DNA from: Deroplatys truncata
Taxonomy: Eukaryota > Arthropoda > Insecta > Mantodea > Mantidae
Length of the DNA stretch: 64,000 nt
Reading direction: 5' to 3'
NCBI GenBank assembly: GCA_030765065.1
Contig: CM060975.1
Span: forward strand, 108,644,094-108,708,093
The notes beneath the pieces were generated by a model that saw only the letters and a program-made list of their open reading frames with translations, had not been told where the DNA came from and ran no database searches. Shown here in pieces: positions 10,861 to 20,659 of this stretch (positions are counted from its first letter, which is position 1; every line of letters starts with the position of its first letter). A program made the translations under genes and the position numbers.

Positions 10861-11084
10861 GCCAACAGCATAATGCTGACTGTAAGTACTCCCCCCATCT
10901 CATGGGAATGGTCATTCAAAATTTAAAACATTCAATCCGTTTGGAACAACCGACACCAGCGAAGTAGCGGATGGATGCTCTCCTGAAACAGCAACTGTTG
11001 AGAAGCCTATAAAAATATAGAAGCTACCTCCTATCAAACCACCACCTTAAAAACCAAAAAATACCATCCTATTGTTAAGCCCTG

Positions 11085-11445
11085 ACCAGGGCAGGTACAC
11101 AACAGCACTACTTAGGCTCACCACGATCCCACCAGAGTGAAGCGTGGGATGGCTCAGGCGTTCAAACCCCGCGGCCGACCAATCTGACCCAAGATATTTT
11201 TCGCGGTTTTGCTCGGTTGCTAGGTGAATTTGACTCGCAAATTTTCATATCATCCCTTTCATTAATGCATTTCATTTCTGTTTTCTTCATCGCAATACCA
11301 GGCATAGGACTGATTCACCTACCCTGGATATGCTATGAACCACAGTTTGCTTATTTGTCGATAGCCTACTGACCCCAGGCACTGGTTTATCAGTCCCTGA
11401 TGGTGTAAATCATACCAAGAGGGGGATAATCCATTAAATAAGAAT
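11085..11445 (+). repeat. tRNA-derived SINE (type B), diverged copy
   Basis: The head includes GATGGCTCAGGCGTTCAAACC, resembling pol III promoter boxes. The body and tail (about 11290-11400) match the SINE at 16818-17182: CCAGGCAT, GGACTGATTCACC, CCTGGATAT, then CTGACCCCAGGCAC. It is more diverged than that copy and no target duplication was found. Confidence 0.65.
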
Positions 11446-12112
11446 AAATTTACTTCTCGGCGAATATTTTGAATACCTAAGCAAAAATTAGGCTTTTGAG
11501 ACTGACAATGACAATTGCTGAGAAAAGTCTACCTAAAAGGTTCCGTTTTTAATTTTTTACTGATTATTGAAGCCAGCATAGGATTTTTTTTATAAAATAT
11601 TAAGTCGAAGTGCAAAAATAAAATGTTACAAGAACAAAAAATAAATCTTGAGAGCTATCAGACTGGTATATGTGGAGTATATATTATATTCCCTTTTCCC
11701 TTAGACGTCCTGATTTCGTTTTATGTCATTAAACATCTTTAATAAGCATGTTGATTGTATTTGTAATAAACCACTGGTGTATTACCTGAAGATATATATT
11801 CATTCTCTTGTTGCTTTCAAGCTTTTTATTACAAAAGAAGATTTTAAAATTATGCACTTGAAAATAAGTAAAACTTTATGAAACCGTTTAGCAGAGTTTT
11901 AAGTCATAACAATAAATAGTTATGTAAGAAGTAAATTACCCATGTGATAGAGAAATAAAGCCAAATAATCTGCAACGAAACCTTTAATATGAAATAATAA
12001 CAATGTTTAAATTATGACTAGGTTTACCTTTAAGGCGCAAATTGTTACTTGTTTTACAAATAACCTATATAAAGATTACTGTGCGTAAGAACCAATTTAT
12101 TAAACTATATGT
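11446..12112. other. Unassigned AT-rich spacer
   Basis: Very AT-rich sequence with no open frame of note and no recognised repeat. Confidence 0.4.
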
Positions 12113-12121
12113 TTCTTGCAG

Positions 12122-12666
12122 TAACCGAGCGGGATGGCTTAAAAGCTAAAGTCTGCGGCCCCATTCCGGATTCGATTCCCGGTGACCGCTCACATGGGGT
12201 TTTCCGGAGGATTTCGTTGAGTCATCAGGCAATGCTGGAGTGGTTTCTTTCACCCCCAAATTTATTGTCCCTCTATTTTGTTCATTGTTCACCCGTTTGG
12301 TCTATTTCAGGGTTGGAAGTGGCGGCGATGGAGTTTCAGTGCTGCTGATAAGGTTAAAGGACGCCCCCTGTGAACTTTCTTCGTCGCTTGCCTTTGGCTG
12401 GTTGCAGGGGTATAAGGACCATCCCATTGGGGGGGAGGGTTTGGACCCTATGTGGGATGGGGTCTGCCTGTCCTACTGTCGGGACCTCTATATCTGGAAA
12501 CTGTAGGGATCCTGTCATTCTATGTCGTCACTCCTGGTTCCAGCCGCGCGGTGTCTCTCTCCACCTTAACCTTTTCTCCCGGCGGCGCCCCCTCGTGGGG
12601 TGTTCGGTACATTATCCTCATTCCTGGATCGGTGTCAAATTCCCTCCACTCCACAATCCAATCCAA
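12122..12666 (+). repeat. Composite tRNA-derived SINE (type A), full length with 9 bp target duplication
   Basis: The 545 bp unit starts ACCGAGCGGGATGGCTTAAA and carries a B box near 12170 (GGATTCGATTCCCGG), giving an internal pol III promoter. The body includes a TTCAGGGTTGGAAGTGGCGG block at about 12306. TTCTTGCAG is present on both sides (12113-12121 and 12667-12675), the duplication expected of LINE-mediated insertion. Copies at 20170, 56085 and 58052 share the body and tail. Open frames here are by-products of GC-rich sequence. Confidence 0.85.
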
Positions 12667-12675
12667 TTCTTGCAG

Positions 12676-13369
12676 AAAGTATCTGTCCGTCTCATGGTTT
12701 CCCAGTTATACAAAATGCATTCTAATAGGTAGGTTAGGAATTGCCTCGTTGAATCAATAAATATACGCTAGAGGTCAGCATGGGCTCGGGCCACGCCCAA
12801 GGATTTAGGCCTGGATCACCCGCGGACCGGTTTGGGATTAATTTGAAGAATTTTTGTCGGGCTCAAGCTTGAAAATAAAGACGAAGAAAAATTAATTTTT
12901 CACATTCAATAGTATCTTATTTCTCAATCAAATATCTCCAATGCATGGTGTTAAATCAATATTTTTAGCTCAATTCTTGAGAAAATCAAATATAACAAAA
13001 GCTTTTCCATATAAAGGGAAAATAAGGACGAACAAAATTTATTTTTCACATTTTTTTGGTCTACGATGTTGAGATGTCCGGAATAGAATAGAATTATTGC
13101 AATATTCACACATCCATAGCAGTAATAATAGATAAATGCTCTCTTTGGCCAACTCCGAATAACATTATAACAGCACGGCATCTTCAAACTCCGACTCCCT
13201 CCGTTCACCCACACCCAGGACATTCTGAGCAAGATGCAATAATAGAGGCGACATATGGTGAATAAGGCAGTACGGCGTCAACATGCCGCTTACTGCATGC
13301 GGATTCCAAGACCTCAGACGTCACTATTATGTAAAGTGGTTTCTTATTTGATTCCAAGCACCTAAAAGC
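12676..13369. other. Unassigned spacer with a GC-rich patch
   Basis: A GC-rich patch at about 12780-12835 (GGGCTCGGGCCACGCCC) sits in AT-rich surroundings. Two related stretches (about 12868-12907 and 13017-13054, each with AAAATAA, GACGAA and TTTTTCACATT) form a diverged direct repeat. Around 12960-13015 there is weak resemblance to R1 (TTGAGAAAATC, CCATATAAAGGG). No gene is seen. Confidence 0.4.
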
Positions 13370-13465
13370 ATCCCTTAACGGGCTTCCACGAGGGGGAAAA
13401 ATTCTCATGTCGGTACCAGAAATCGAACCCGTGTCCTTTCGCACCGCAGGCAGCAGTACTTTGCG
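13370..13465 (-). repeat. tRNA-like SINE head fragment
   Basis: On the minus strand GGACACGGGTTCGATTTC forms a good pol III B box, with CTGCGGTGCGAAAGG upstream. The AAT microsatellite at 13475-13500 lies on its upstream side. The fragment is short and not assigned to a family. Confidence 0.45.
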
Positions 13466-13679
13466 GAACGGTGATGATGATGATAATAATAATAATAATA
13501 ACTGCAAAATATATTTATTTAACACTAAATTACACAATTGGGTCCGGGCCGGGTGGTACTATATTACCGCATCTCGAGCTCGGGCTCAGCCTAGGAGTTT
13601 CGGTCCCTGCACACTTCTATACAGAATGCATAGAAATAGCACCGACAACGCTTAGTATGTTGGGCGGGACATTAAAATG

Positions 13680-14180
13680 AACATTTTTCAAGAGGGAACC
13701 CATGTCCGGAAATACATAGCTTGGGCGCTGTGAGAGGTCGAAGTTTGGAAACGGTTCGAATATGTAGATGAGTGTACGTTCCACATTTCGTTAAGAAACC
13801 TAGCAATAACATTGCACTGTGCAGTCAATTACAAAAGGGGTTCAAACTGTTGACCCCCTACTAGAACGTAGAGCCTACATCGGCGGTGCAGAGATAGACG
13901 CACATGGTTAAATAAGTGCGGCTGTGTGCTCAGTATTTCGGTTGTAGCGTGGATTCGTGCGATAAGGACCTGCTCTGATGTTACAGGGGTAGAATACACC
14001 ATAGTCTTCATGGTACCCCAGGAAATGGTCAAGAGATGTAACATCAGGTGGCCGTGATGGCCATAGCACAGGTCCCCCTCTACTAATCCATGTATGTTGA
14101 GAAACCGTTCCCACACAATCATGCATCAGCTCTGCCGTATTGATCATTTCGATATAATTTTTGTATTTGTACATGTTGTA
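13680..14180 (-). pseudogene. IS630/mariner-like transposase C-terminal fragment
   Basis: Two overlapping minus-strand frames hold the catalytic C terminus of a widespread arthropod Tc1/mariner-like transposase. One (to about 14174) gives WISRGGPVLWPSRPPDVTSLDHFLG, where the family has GPVxWPxRSPDLTPLDxFLWG, the block containing the third acidic residue. The other (about 13829-14010) gives VTSEQVLIARIHATTEIL and HVRLSLHRRCRLYVLVGGQQFEPLL, the usual C terminus ending in F-E-x-L-L. One frameshift separates them and the N-terminal half is missing. The sequence to 13680 looks like 3' flank of the element. Confidence 0.75.
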
Positions 14181-14724
14181 ATGCTGTCAACAACGTTACT
14201 GCACTGCCTCACAGCACAAACTACCTCATTAGGATGCGAACCTTGGACTATGGGCGGATGTAATCCGTGCGCAGGAAAGTTAAGGCAAGTTTGTCCTTCT
14301 ACGCTAAGGGCGAAAGGGTAGGATAACTACATTAGGAAACCAACAACATTCCGATGAAACTTTGACGCCCATATTAAGTGACGGATTTTTTTCTATACGC
14401 CTGTACACGCATGCTTTATAGCCCGTGTGCGTGTGAGACCAGTTTTTATGATTGAGTTTCCTCAGCTGAGAATTTCAAACAGAATAGTCTTGGTGCAATT
14501 ATTCATTTTGTTGGGAATTAACAGCTGAAGGTACTCTGGCAGTAAAAGTATTTCCTACGGAACACAGCTGTTGCTGTTGATAGGTAAGTATAAACATTAG
14601 TGCATGGGTTTGTCGTATTTATTTTACGAAATAAGTTAATAAAAGGAGCATTTGCTGTTTATAGACAGTCTGACACAAGTAAATGCATAATTATCTGTGA
14701 TAAGGTCTATAAAAGCAATCTATG
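14181..14724. other. Unassigned spacer
   Basis: The open frame 14094-14321 is mostly antisense to the transposase fragment and shows no independent evidence of coding. No repeat is recognised. Confidence 0.35.
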
Positions 14725-15534
14725 AAAAAAAAATCTGATGTGTTACACTCACATGACTTTCTCTACTCTTGTACAAACTATTTTTACAAACTCTTATTCA
14801 CCATCTATTTCACGTTAATCGAGATAAACATTTGCAGAAACGATTTTTGACATGGAAAGAGAATTACATTTTACACATAGCGACCAGTTCTAAAAATATT
14901 TGACTTTCGCTTAAGGCCTACTATGTACCCCTTGTTTTGTATTTGCAAGGGCAATTTGGAAATACAGTAGCCTTTAAGCACAGATATATCTCTTAATAGC
15001 TGGTTGCTAGATGCAGCACCATTCTCTTTACCACAGATTAATGCTCTTTGCATATACAAGACAAAAAAAAGAATAACGAATTTCCATTTGAGAAAATAAG
15101 TATTGAAAATTTAAGGAAATAACCAGCAATATCTCGAAAATGTTTCGCTCAACAAAAGAAAATGTATGTGACATAAATTGTGTATTTTAACGCGATCTAA
15201 TTTTTTTGTGTAGTAAAATTTTATCTATCTCTTATGGTTTACCAGTTATGCAAAAGTCATTCACAATGAAGAATACTTTTGGAGACATTCCCAGAAATTC
15301 AAGATATACATTTTATTTGTCATAAAAGTATCTTAAACATATGATATTTTAATCAAAATTGTCAGAGCCATTTTTGAGAAATTTGAAATTTTCGAATAAT
15401 GTTCCATGTAAAGGGTAGTCTGGGATGAGGGAATTTTCTTGAAAACCTCCGTGTCGCATCTCTGGAAGACACTGAACCTAAATACCAAGTTTGGTGTTTA
15501 TCCAACTGTTCGTTTCTGAGTTATGCTGTTCACA

Positions 15535-15582
<48 letters not shown>

Positions 15583-15735
15583 GACACACACACACGCAAC
15601 GGACATGTTCCTAAAAATGCCTTTTTTGGATTCAGGGGATCTCAAAACATATATTTCCGGTGAAATCTCGGTATCGAATTTTTGGGTGGAATACAATACT
15701 TCCCCTACGTACTATACGTAGTAGAGGAAGTTATA
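14725..15735 (+). repeat. R1 dispersed repeat, copy 2 (forward, ~1 kb, most complete)
   Basis: Starts in an A run followed by ATCTGATGTGTTACACTC and ACTTTCTCTACTCTTGTAC, and ends CTATACGTAGTAGAGGAAG. It carries a CA microsatellite at 15533-15597 and the family blocks GGAGACATTCCCAGAAA, GTTCCATGTAAAGGG and GATTCAGGGGATCTCAAAAC. Near the 5' end it has an extra module (about 14880-15060) with GCTTAAGGCCTACTATG that some copies lack. No protein is encoded; short open frames run through the CA tract. Confidence 0.85.
15533..15597. repeat. (CA)n microsatellite inside R1
   Basis: A CA-dominated tract of about 65 bp at the conserved internal position of R1. Confidence 0.95.
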
Positions 15736-15932
15736 TTACTTTTAATAAATGCCATTTTTACGGACCAACTTAAAATATTAAACAAAGATTGCCATTACCT
15801 TTGATTCTTTGCGTTAGATTGTAGATAGATTTTAACAATATTCTACGAATTACCTGACTTAAGGTTAAACTGCTCTTTATAATAATTATGAATTTATAAA
15901 GTCATGCATTTAGACGGTGACAATAAATTAAT

Positions 15933-15936
<4 letters not shown>

Positions 15937-15976
<40 letters not shown>
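15937..15976. repeat. (AT)n microsatellite
   Basis: About 40 bp of alternating A and T abutting the left end of the inverted-repeat element at 15979. Confidence 0.95.
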
Positions 15977-15978
<2 letters not shown>

Positions 15979-16548
15979 AGAGTGAGTAAAAAACAATGAA
16001 ACAACTTTACATATTTATTCTGAATAAAGTGTTACAGATAGGCGAACGAGCCAGCCATCAAAATACACTACAACTCTCAAAAGTTTTATTCGTAATTAGC
16101 GCCATACACTATATTCTTGCTACACTCCGCTAAGGGCGCTAGTGCAACAATGGCGTCTGATCGGGAGAAAGCGTTCGATGTGATGGAGTCAGCAAAGACC
16201 GATCAATCACAACAGGACAGCGACATTTCCGCAAATGTTTTACTAAAGATCTTCCATCTCGGAAGAACATCTACTGTTGGTACCATCGGTTTCAAGAGAT
16301 TGTTGTGTGTGTATACGAAAGAGCTCAGGGCGTCAAATGCTATTCACGCAGGGGATTAGCAGGAACTCCATTACTGCCTGGACGTATACCGTGTGACGTG
16401 TGTTTCTACTTTAAACGTTTATGAATATTTGTAATGTAAGTAAAACTTTGAGGAGTGTATTGTATTTCAATGCCCTTTAGTTCTCCTACCTTCAATGGTT
16501 TTGTTCAGAATAAAGAGTAAAGTTGTTTCATTCTTTTTGACTCACTCT
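15979..16548 (+). mobile_element. Non-autonomous Tc1/mariner-type element with long inverted repeats
   Basis: The left end reads AGAGTGAGTAAAAAACAATG and the right end, inverted, reads AGAGTGAGTCAAAAAGAATG. Both continue with AAACAACTTTAC and TTTATTCTGAA, and weaker pairing extends past 100 bp. Inside, the frame at 16117-16359 contains MASDREKAFDVMESAKT, which looks like the N-terminal start of an IS630-like arthropod transposase, then breaks off into unrelated residues. The element appears to be an internal-deletion derivative. An AT microsatellite abuts its left end, so the target duplication cannot be read. Confidence 0.75.
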
Positions 16549-16609
16549 TTATTATATATTATTTTCACTTTTTATGCCATAAGTATTGCCGTATCTGGTT
16601 TCTCTATCA

Positions 16610-17660
16610 CGTACCTAGTAGATAAAGTATATTACATTCCACGCAAAACTTCACGGAAATACTTGTTTTGCGGCCCCAAATCCAAAATGTGTATTTTAAG
16701 AAAGCTATCTGTGCGCGTATGTATATTTGTGTGCGCGTGTGTGTTTTTGTGTTTGTGAACGAAAAGTCGGTTAAATATAAAATTCGGTATTTAAGTTCAG
16801 TAGGTTATAAGGATGTGGCGTTGTGGTTGAGTGGTTAGACCGCTCGCCTCTCACCGAGGCGGCCCGGGTTCCATCCTAGGGACCTGCATGTGGGATTTGT
16901 GGGGGACAAAGCGCCGTCTGGGCGGGTTTTCTCCGGTTTCTCCCGCCATTCATTCCACCAACTGCTCCATCATCACCTTTTCTTTCATCCATTTCACTAT
17001 CACTTCGTTTCATCTACTTCCTTCCTCCCATACCAGGCATCGGGCTGATCACCCATCCTGGATATTCTGTCTGATCCATGAGTGTCTGCTCCTCGACGGG
17101 CCTCTGACCCCAGGCACCCTCCTGTAAGTCCTGGGGAGTGTAAGTCCTACATATGAGGAGGTTAAACAGATAAAGAAGAAGAAGGTTATAAGGATGTGAA
17201 ACGAAGATTTCCTTGAAAGCACCCCCCACTTTAAACTACCCACCTTTTCCATGGAAAGTGCTTAATTATTTTTCATTTTCTCGTAAATTATTGCGATTTT
17301 GATTAAAATACCATATGGTTTAAGATATTTGCGTGACAAACAAAATGTATATCTTAATTTTTCTGCGAATGGTCTGCGAATACTTCTTCATTCTAAATTA
17401 ATTTTTTATATCGTAAAAGACAGACAAAAGGTTACTAAACCAAAAATGTAGAGTTTGTCAAAACACGAGTATATTGGCTTTAAACATTTGCGAGACATTC
17501 TTTATAATTGCCTTGAATTGTCAAATATTTATACCTTTTTTGCCTCTCGTGGTCATGCAAAGAGAACGGAATGTCGAAGCCATAGCAAAACTACTCGTTT
17601 TTAGAAGGTTTAGACTGCGCTTGAAGTTGCCGTATCCCTCTTCTAATTGCAACAAAATGT
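16610..17660 (-). repeat. R1 dispersed repeat, copy 3 (reverse, diverged), split by a SINE
   Basis: Reversed R1 with diverged blocks: AGTAGATAAAGTATATTAC at its start, a TG-rich tract at about 16700-16758, and after the SINE the blocks TTGATTAAAATACCATATG and ACAAACAAAATGTATATC, then TGCAAAGAGAACGGAATG at about 17556. The SINE at 16818-17182 splits it and duplicates 16 bp of R1 sequence. Confidence 0.8.
16818..17182 (+). repeat. tRNA-derived SINE (type B), full length with 16 bp target duplication
   Basis: A 365 bp unit flanked by identical AGGTTATAAGGATGTG at 16802-16817 and 17183-17198. The head has an A box matching the pol III consensus (TGGTTGAGTGG) and a B box near 16868 (GGTTCCATCC, one mismatch). 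The head resembles a Ser/Leu-type tRNA in spacing and in GAGTGGTTAGACC, but this is tentative. The body is pyrimidine-rich and the tail has CCAGGCATCGGGCTGATC and ends in an AAGAAGA tail. The identical flanks make this one of the younger insertions. Confidence 0.9.
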
Positions 17661-17826
17661 GTGATAAAACCATTTCTTTAAAAAGAAAATAAACCAGAAG
17701 AACATAGATCATGAGCAATTATTAATACAAAAGTTATATAAAAATCTCACCGCACCGGCCACCGCAGCCCGGATTCCCGCCGAAACAGTTATAATATCCC
17801 CGCTACCGTTTCATGTTCTGACAGTT

Positions 17827-17837
17827 TCAATTGCAAT

Positions 17838-17908
<71 letters not shown>

Positions 17909-18400
17909 CATGCCTTATCATAACATATGTTGGAAATGTTGCTCTCTATCTCAGAAAATTTGTGTTCAATATTCGAAATTGAGTGAATTTCTCGCCTGAT
18001 GTCTCCTTTCAGCTCTTCCAGTATATGTGGATTCGTTGCACACCTTTTATTTTTCAAGTTTCACCATAGATAAAATCGCATACAGTTGAATCAGGGAATC
18101 GCGAAGGCCATAATTCTTTACTAGTTACCATATCCTTAAACGTTTTCCCGAATTAAATTTAGTGGCTCATTAGCTGTATGCGTGGTAGCAACGTCTTGTT
18201 GGAAAAATCCAGACTGACATTCAACGTCGGCCAGCTGTTCAAAAATGTGATTTCTGCACTTATTGTTTGTTAGAACACTATAGGTTCTATTATTCTGCAT
18301 ACATGTACTACGTCGGGTTGTTCACGATCTATGGTAACAATACCAGATGTGCACAATAGCTCTGATCTGAAACGTGGAACCGAATGAAAGTTCAGCAGTA
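17827..18400 (-). pseudogene. IS630/mariner-like transposase, catalytic C-terminal part
   Basis: Minus-strand reading from about 18215 gives FFQQDVATTHTANEPLN, where the family carries the second catalytic Asp (QQDGAxxHT). Then, in a shifted frame, comes ELWPSRFPDSTVCDFI (third acidic residue block, about 18090-18125). The C terminus follows as NPHILEELKGDIRREIHSI and SNICYDKAC (about 17915-18030), which matches the family pattern NPHTLEELKxxIRxEI. At least two frame disruptions are present. The coding end runs straight into the AAT microsatellite. Non-functional. Confidence 0.75.
17837..17906. repeat. (AAT)n microsatellite
   Basis: About 70 bp of AAT/ATA repeats in the left arm of the fold-back transposon, exactly where the right arm and the 51.6 kb copy have only short AAT/ATT stretches. 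It therefore expanded in place. Confidence 0.95.
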
Positions 18401-18439
18401 TGAGTGTATCACAGCGTTTGCTCAGTTGTGTGCTCTACT

Positions 18440-19420
18440 TCTTTCTGCATCAAATGGCGTCAAATATAAGATTCTGATAAGGGTACATTATTGCCCTTTC
18501 TAGTGCAAAATACTTGTTTTAAGAGTATTAAGCAGTGCAAGAGGCGTGGGTATACCATATCCAAGAAAGTGATATCATGTGCACTCAACAAAAAAGGTAA
18601 GGCCTCATCAGGACTTATTCCAAAGGGCAAGAAATAGGGAAATCCACCACCGTCAACCAGTCGCACCACGGAGACAATTTGGGAGGTGAAGGCCCTGCCT
18701 CTGGACCAAATCCTGCAACTCAGAGAGCTATTGCACTGTAATTAAGGATCTCTGTTACTACTGTGAACACCTAATCAACCAGGATTTGAATCTAGAAGAC
18801 CCCGGGATATAAGCTGTTGCTTAAACACATTGCAGAACGTGCACTAACAGCAGAAACCTGTATGAACGATACCTAGCTGGTGAAAAGTAGATTTTTGTCT
18901 TTTTAGATCTGGCATATGTTCACCTAAGTGGCTGCAACAAACGCTGGGCTATAGGCTACCTTCAAGGGGAGAAAAAAAATTGAAATTGGTAACCAAATTT
19001 CCCTAATTATTTCATGGTAATAGCTAGGTACAGTTACAATGGCAAATTAACCATTCGTGTGTACACAGAAATGTGAAAATCAACTCTGCATATTATCAGA
19101 CTAACATCCTGAATATAATTTTCCATACAGAAATTCCTGCTCTCTGTGGTGCAGATGTAAATAAAGTCTGGTTGCATCAGGATAATGCATCAAGCCATAC
19201 GTCTGCTTCAACCTACAAATTTCTGGAGAACATAGAGAGAGAAATGGGAATACATTCCATGCCTTTCAGCGATAACCGTGTTAAGACATGTGATGCATCA
19301 CTGGTGGAGTTTTGTGCATTTGGGTCACTTAAAAGAGCCCTTGGAAGCAGACACCCGCGAACTTTGGATGGACTCTGGAAAGCTGCCAAGAGGAATGGAA
19401 TAAAGTGGACATCCCTGTAA
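18440..19420 (+). pseudogene. Tc1/mariner-like transposase pseudogene inside the fold-back element
   Basis: Plus-strand transposase, degenerate at its start. Around 18560-18660 a helix-turn-helix-like stretch (SKKVISCALNKKGKASSGL) is followed by stops. Around 18900-18960 FLDLAYVHLSGCNKRWAIG corresponds to the first catalytic block (normally FTDEKTFxxxPxxNxQNxRxW), with the Asp replaced. From 19073 the frame is open for 115 codons: KVWLHQDNASSHTSASTYKF holds the second catalytic Asp, and VKTCDASLVEFCAFGSLKRAL corresponds to the third acidic block, where the family has SPDASPLDFFxFGxLK; its second Asp is lost. It is a different transposase lineage from the arms, so it may be a nested insertion. 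Confidence 0.75.
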
Positions 19421-19559
19421 TTCGTAGCAGTTTTCTCCAGTGCTAGCCTGTGCTGCAGATTGATAGCTCAAGCTAAAGGTTGCCAGATAGAACATCACTG
19501 CTGGCGGAGGCGTGGTTTTTCATAAGATAAGGGGGATCTTAAGTCTGTTACCATAGATT

Positions 19560-19990
19560 GCGAACAATCTCTGTATACACAATTTTAGCGTCATGCAAGG
19601 GAATCTTGTATGTTAAATCTAGTTCCTCTTTACTCCAATATATGTTACTTTGCGACGAAACATAGCCATACAGATGTTTCGTCAGAGAAGGTGGGTCAAT
19701 TTTGTGGGTCAATTACTGTATCATTTCGCAAATTCCAATTACAGAAAATTTACTCGACTGTGATGTTCATGAAAAATAAAATACATGCAACAAACCGTAT
19801 ATATTCCAAAAACTAAAAGAAAACATCAGGCGAGAAATTCACTCAGCTATCGAACTTTCGAATGTGAATGAAAATTTCCTGAGAAGATGCCAGAAATGTA
19901 TATTATCATTGTAACTGTAATTAAAGGATGAGAACGTGAGGCGGTTGTGGGAAATCATACTGTTTCGGCAGGAGGCCCAGTTGCAGCGGC
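19560..19990 (+). pseudogene. Right arm of fold-back transposon with transposase C terminus
   Basis: Plus-strand reading at about 19810-19900 gives LKENIRREIHSAIE followed by NFLRRCQKCI, the same C-terminal block found inverted in the left arm. The preceding 19580-19740 (CATGCAAGGGAATCTTG, GAAACATAGCCATACA, CATTTCGCAAATTCCAATTA) matches the inverted 51800-51960 segment of the second fold-back copy. The outermost part contains CGGCCGGTGCCC and ends near GGAAAATCACTGTA. Confidence 0.7.
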
Positions 19991-20169
19991 CGGTGCCCTG
20001 TGTGAAGGAAAATCACTGTATAATTCAATTTATGTGAATATTCATAACTTCAATATCATTGATGCCCTATTTACCTTCATCAACATGAAGCTTAAGATTA
20101 AGATGAATAATAAGCTTTGGAATGGATTGGTTACGGAGAGGACTTGTTACTGATTACATAGGGAATATT

Positions 20170-20650
20170 TTACCAACAAGGGGTCATCCCCGGGTGAAGC
20201 ATGAGGCGAGAGGAGACACCGGGCAGCTAGAACTAGGAGTGACGACACAGGTATGACAGGATCCTTAGGTTTTCCAGAAGAGACTCCCCGGCAGACGGAC
20301 AGTCAGACCGGAGACCGCACCCTGCACAGAGGGGGTGCGGATACCTCTGGCAGCCAGCCGAAAGTCGAGAGATGGAGAGAGTTACAAAGAGCATCCTTTT
20401 CCCCTGCCACACTTCGAAACACCATTGCCGATACTTCCGATCCTGAAAGAGATAACAGATGAAAGATGAAGTGAAGTGAGAATGGAGATGAAATGAAGGG
20501 ACAGGAAATTCGGGGAATGTGAGAATCCTTCTCAGCATTCGTCTGTGGATCCAAGAAAACCCAGAAAAAACCCATGGGTTAGGAATTTCTGCCACGGGAG
20601 TCCAACCCACGACCTCCCGAATGCGGGCCAGAGACGTAACTACCTCAGAA
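20170..20650 (-). repeat. Composite tRNA-derived SINE (type A)
   Basis: Reverse-oriented copy. The head lies on the right (about 20600-20648; GGGAGGTCGTGGGTTGG is a degraded B box). The body matches the copies at 12122, 56085 and 58052 through blocks such as GCCAGCCGAAAGTCGAGAG, CATCCTTTTCCCCTGCCAC and CACCATTGCCGATACTTCC (plus-strand reading). No clear target duplication. The open frames here have no protein evidence. Confidence 0.8.
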
Positions 20651-20659
20651 ATCCCGCTA

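Larger units (their letters stand above)
17745..20015. mobile_element. Fold-back transposon with inverted transposase C-terminal arms
   Basis: The left arm (about 17745-18040, minus-oriented) and right arm (about 19800-20015, plus-oriented) are inverted copies of one another. Shared blocks, read inward, are CACCGGCC, GCCGAAACAGT and GTGAATTTCTCGCCTGATG. Each arm includes a transposase C terminus plus the outer flank. Between them lie minus-strand transposase catalytic sequence (to about 18400) and a separate plus-strand transposase (18440-19420). The same arrangement recurs at 51460-53430. It is an autonomous element whose end has been duplicated in inverted orientation, or a fold-back derivative. 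Confidence 0.7.

Noticed and set aside
12109-12760. Several overlapping GC-rich plus-strand open frames
   Set aside because: They lie inside a tRNA-derived SINE with a target duplication; three frames are open at once, which reflects composition rather than coding.
15478-15721. Cys/Val- and Thr/His-repeat proteins
   Set aside because: Translations of a CA/TG microsatellite inside R1. The same pattern recurs in other R1 copies.
17837-17906. CRISPR-like or direct-repeat array
   Set aside because: Simple AAT microsatellite without spacers.
20233-20610. 125-codon minus-strand open frame
   Set aside because: Part of a SINE copy shared with 12122, 56085 and 58052, with no protein homology.
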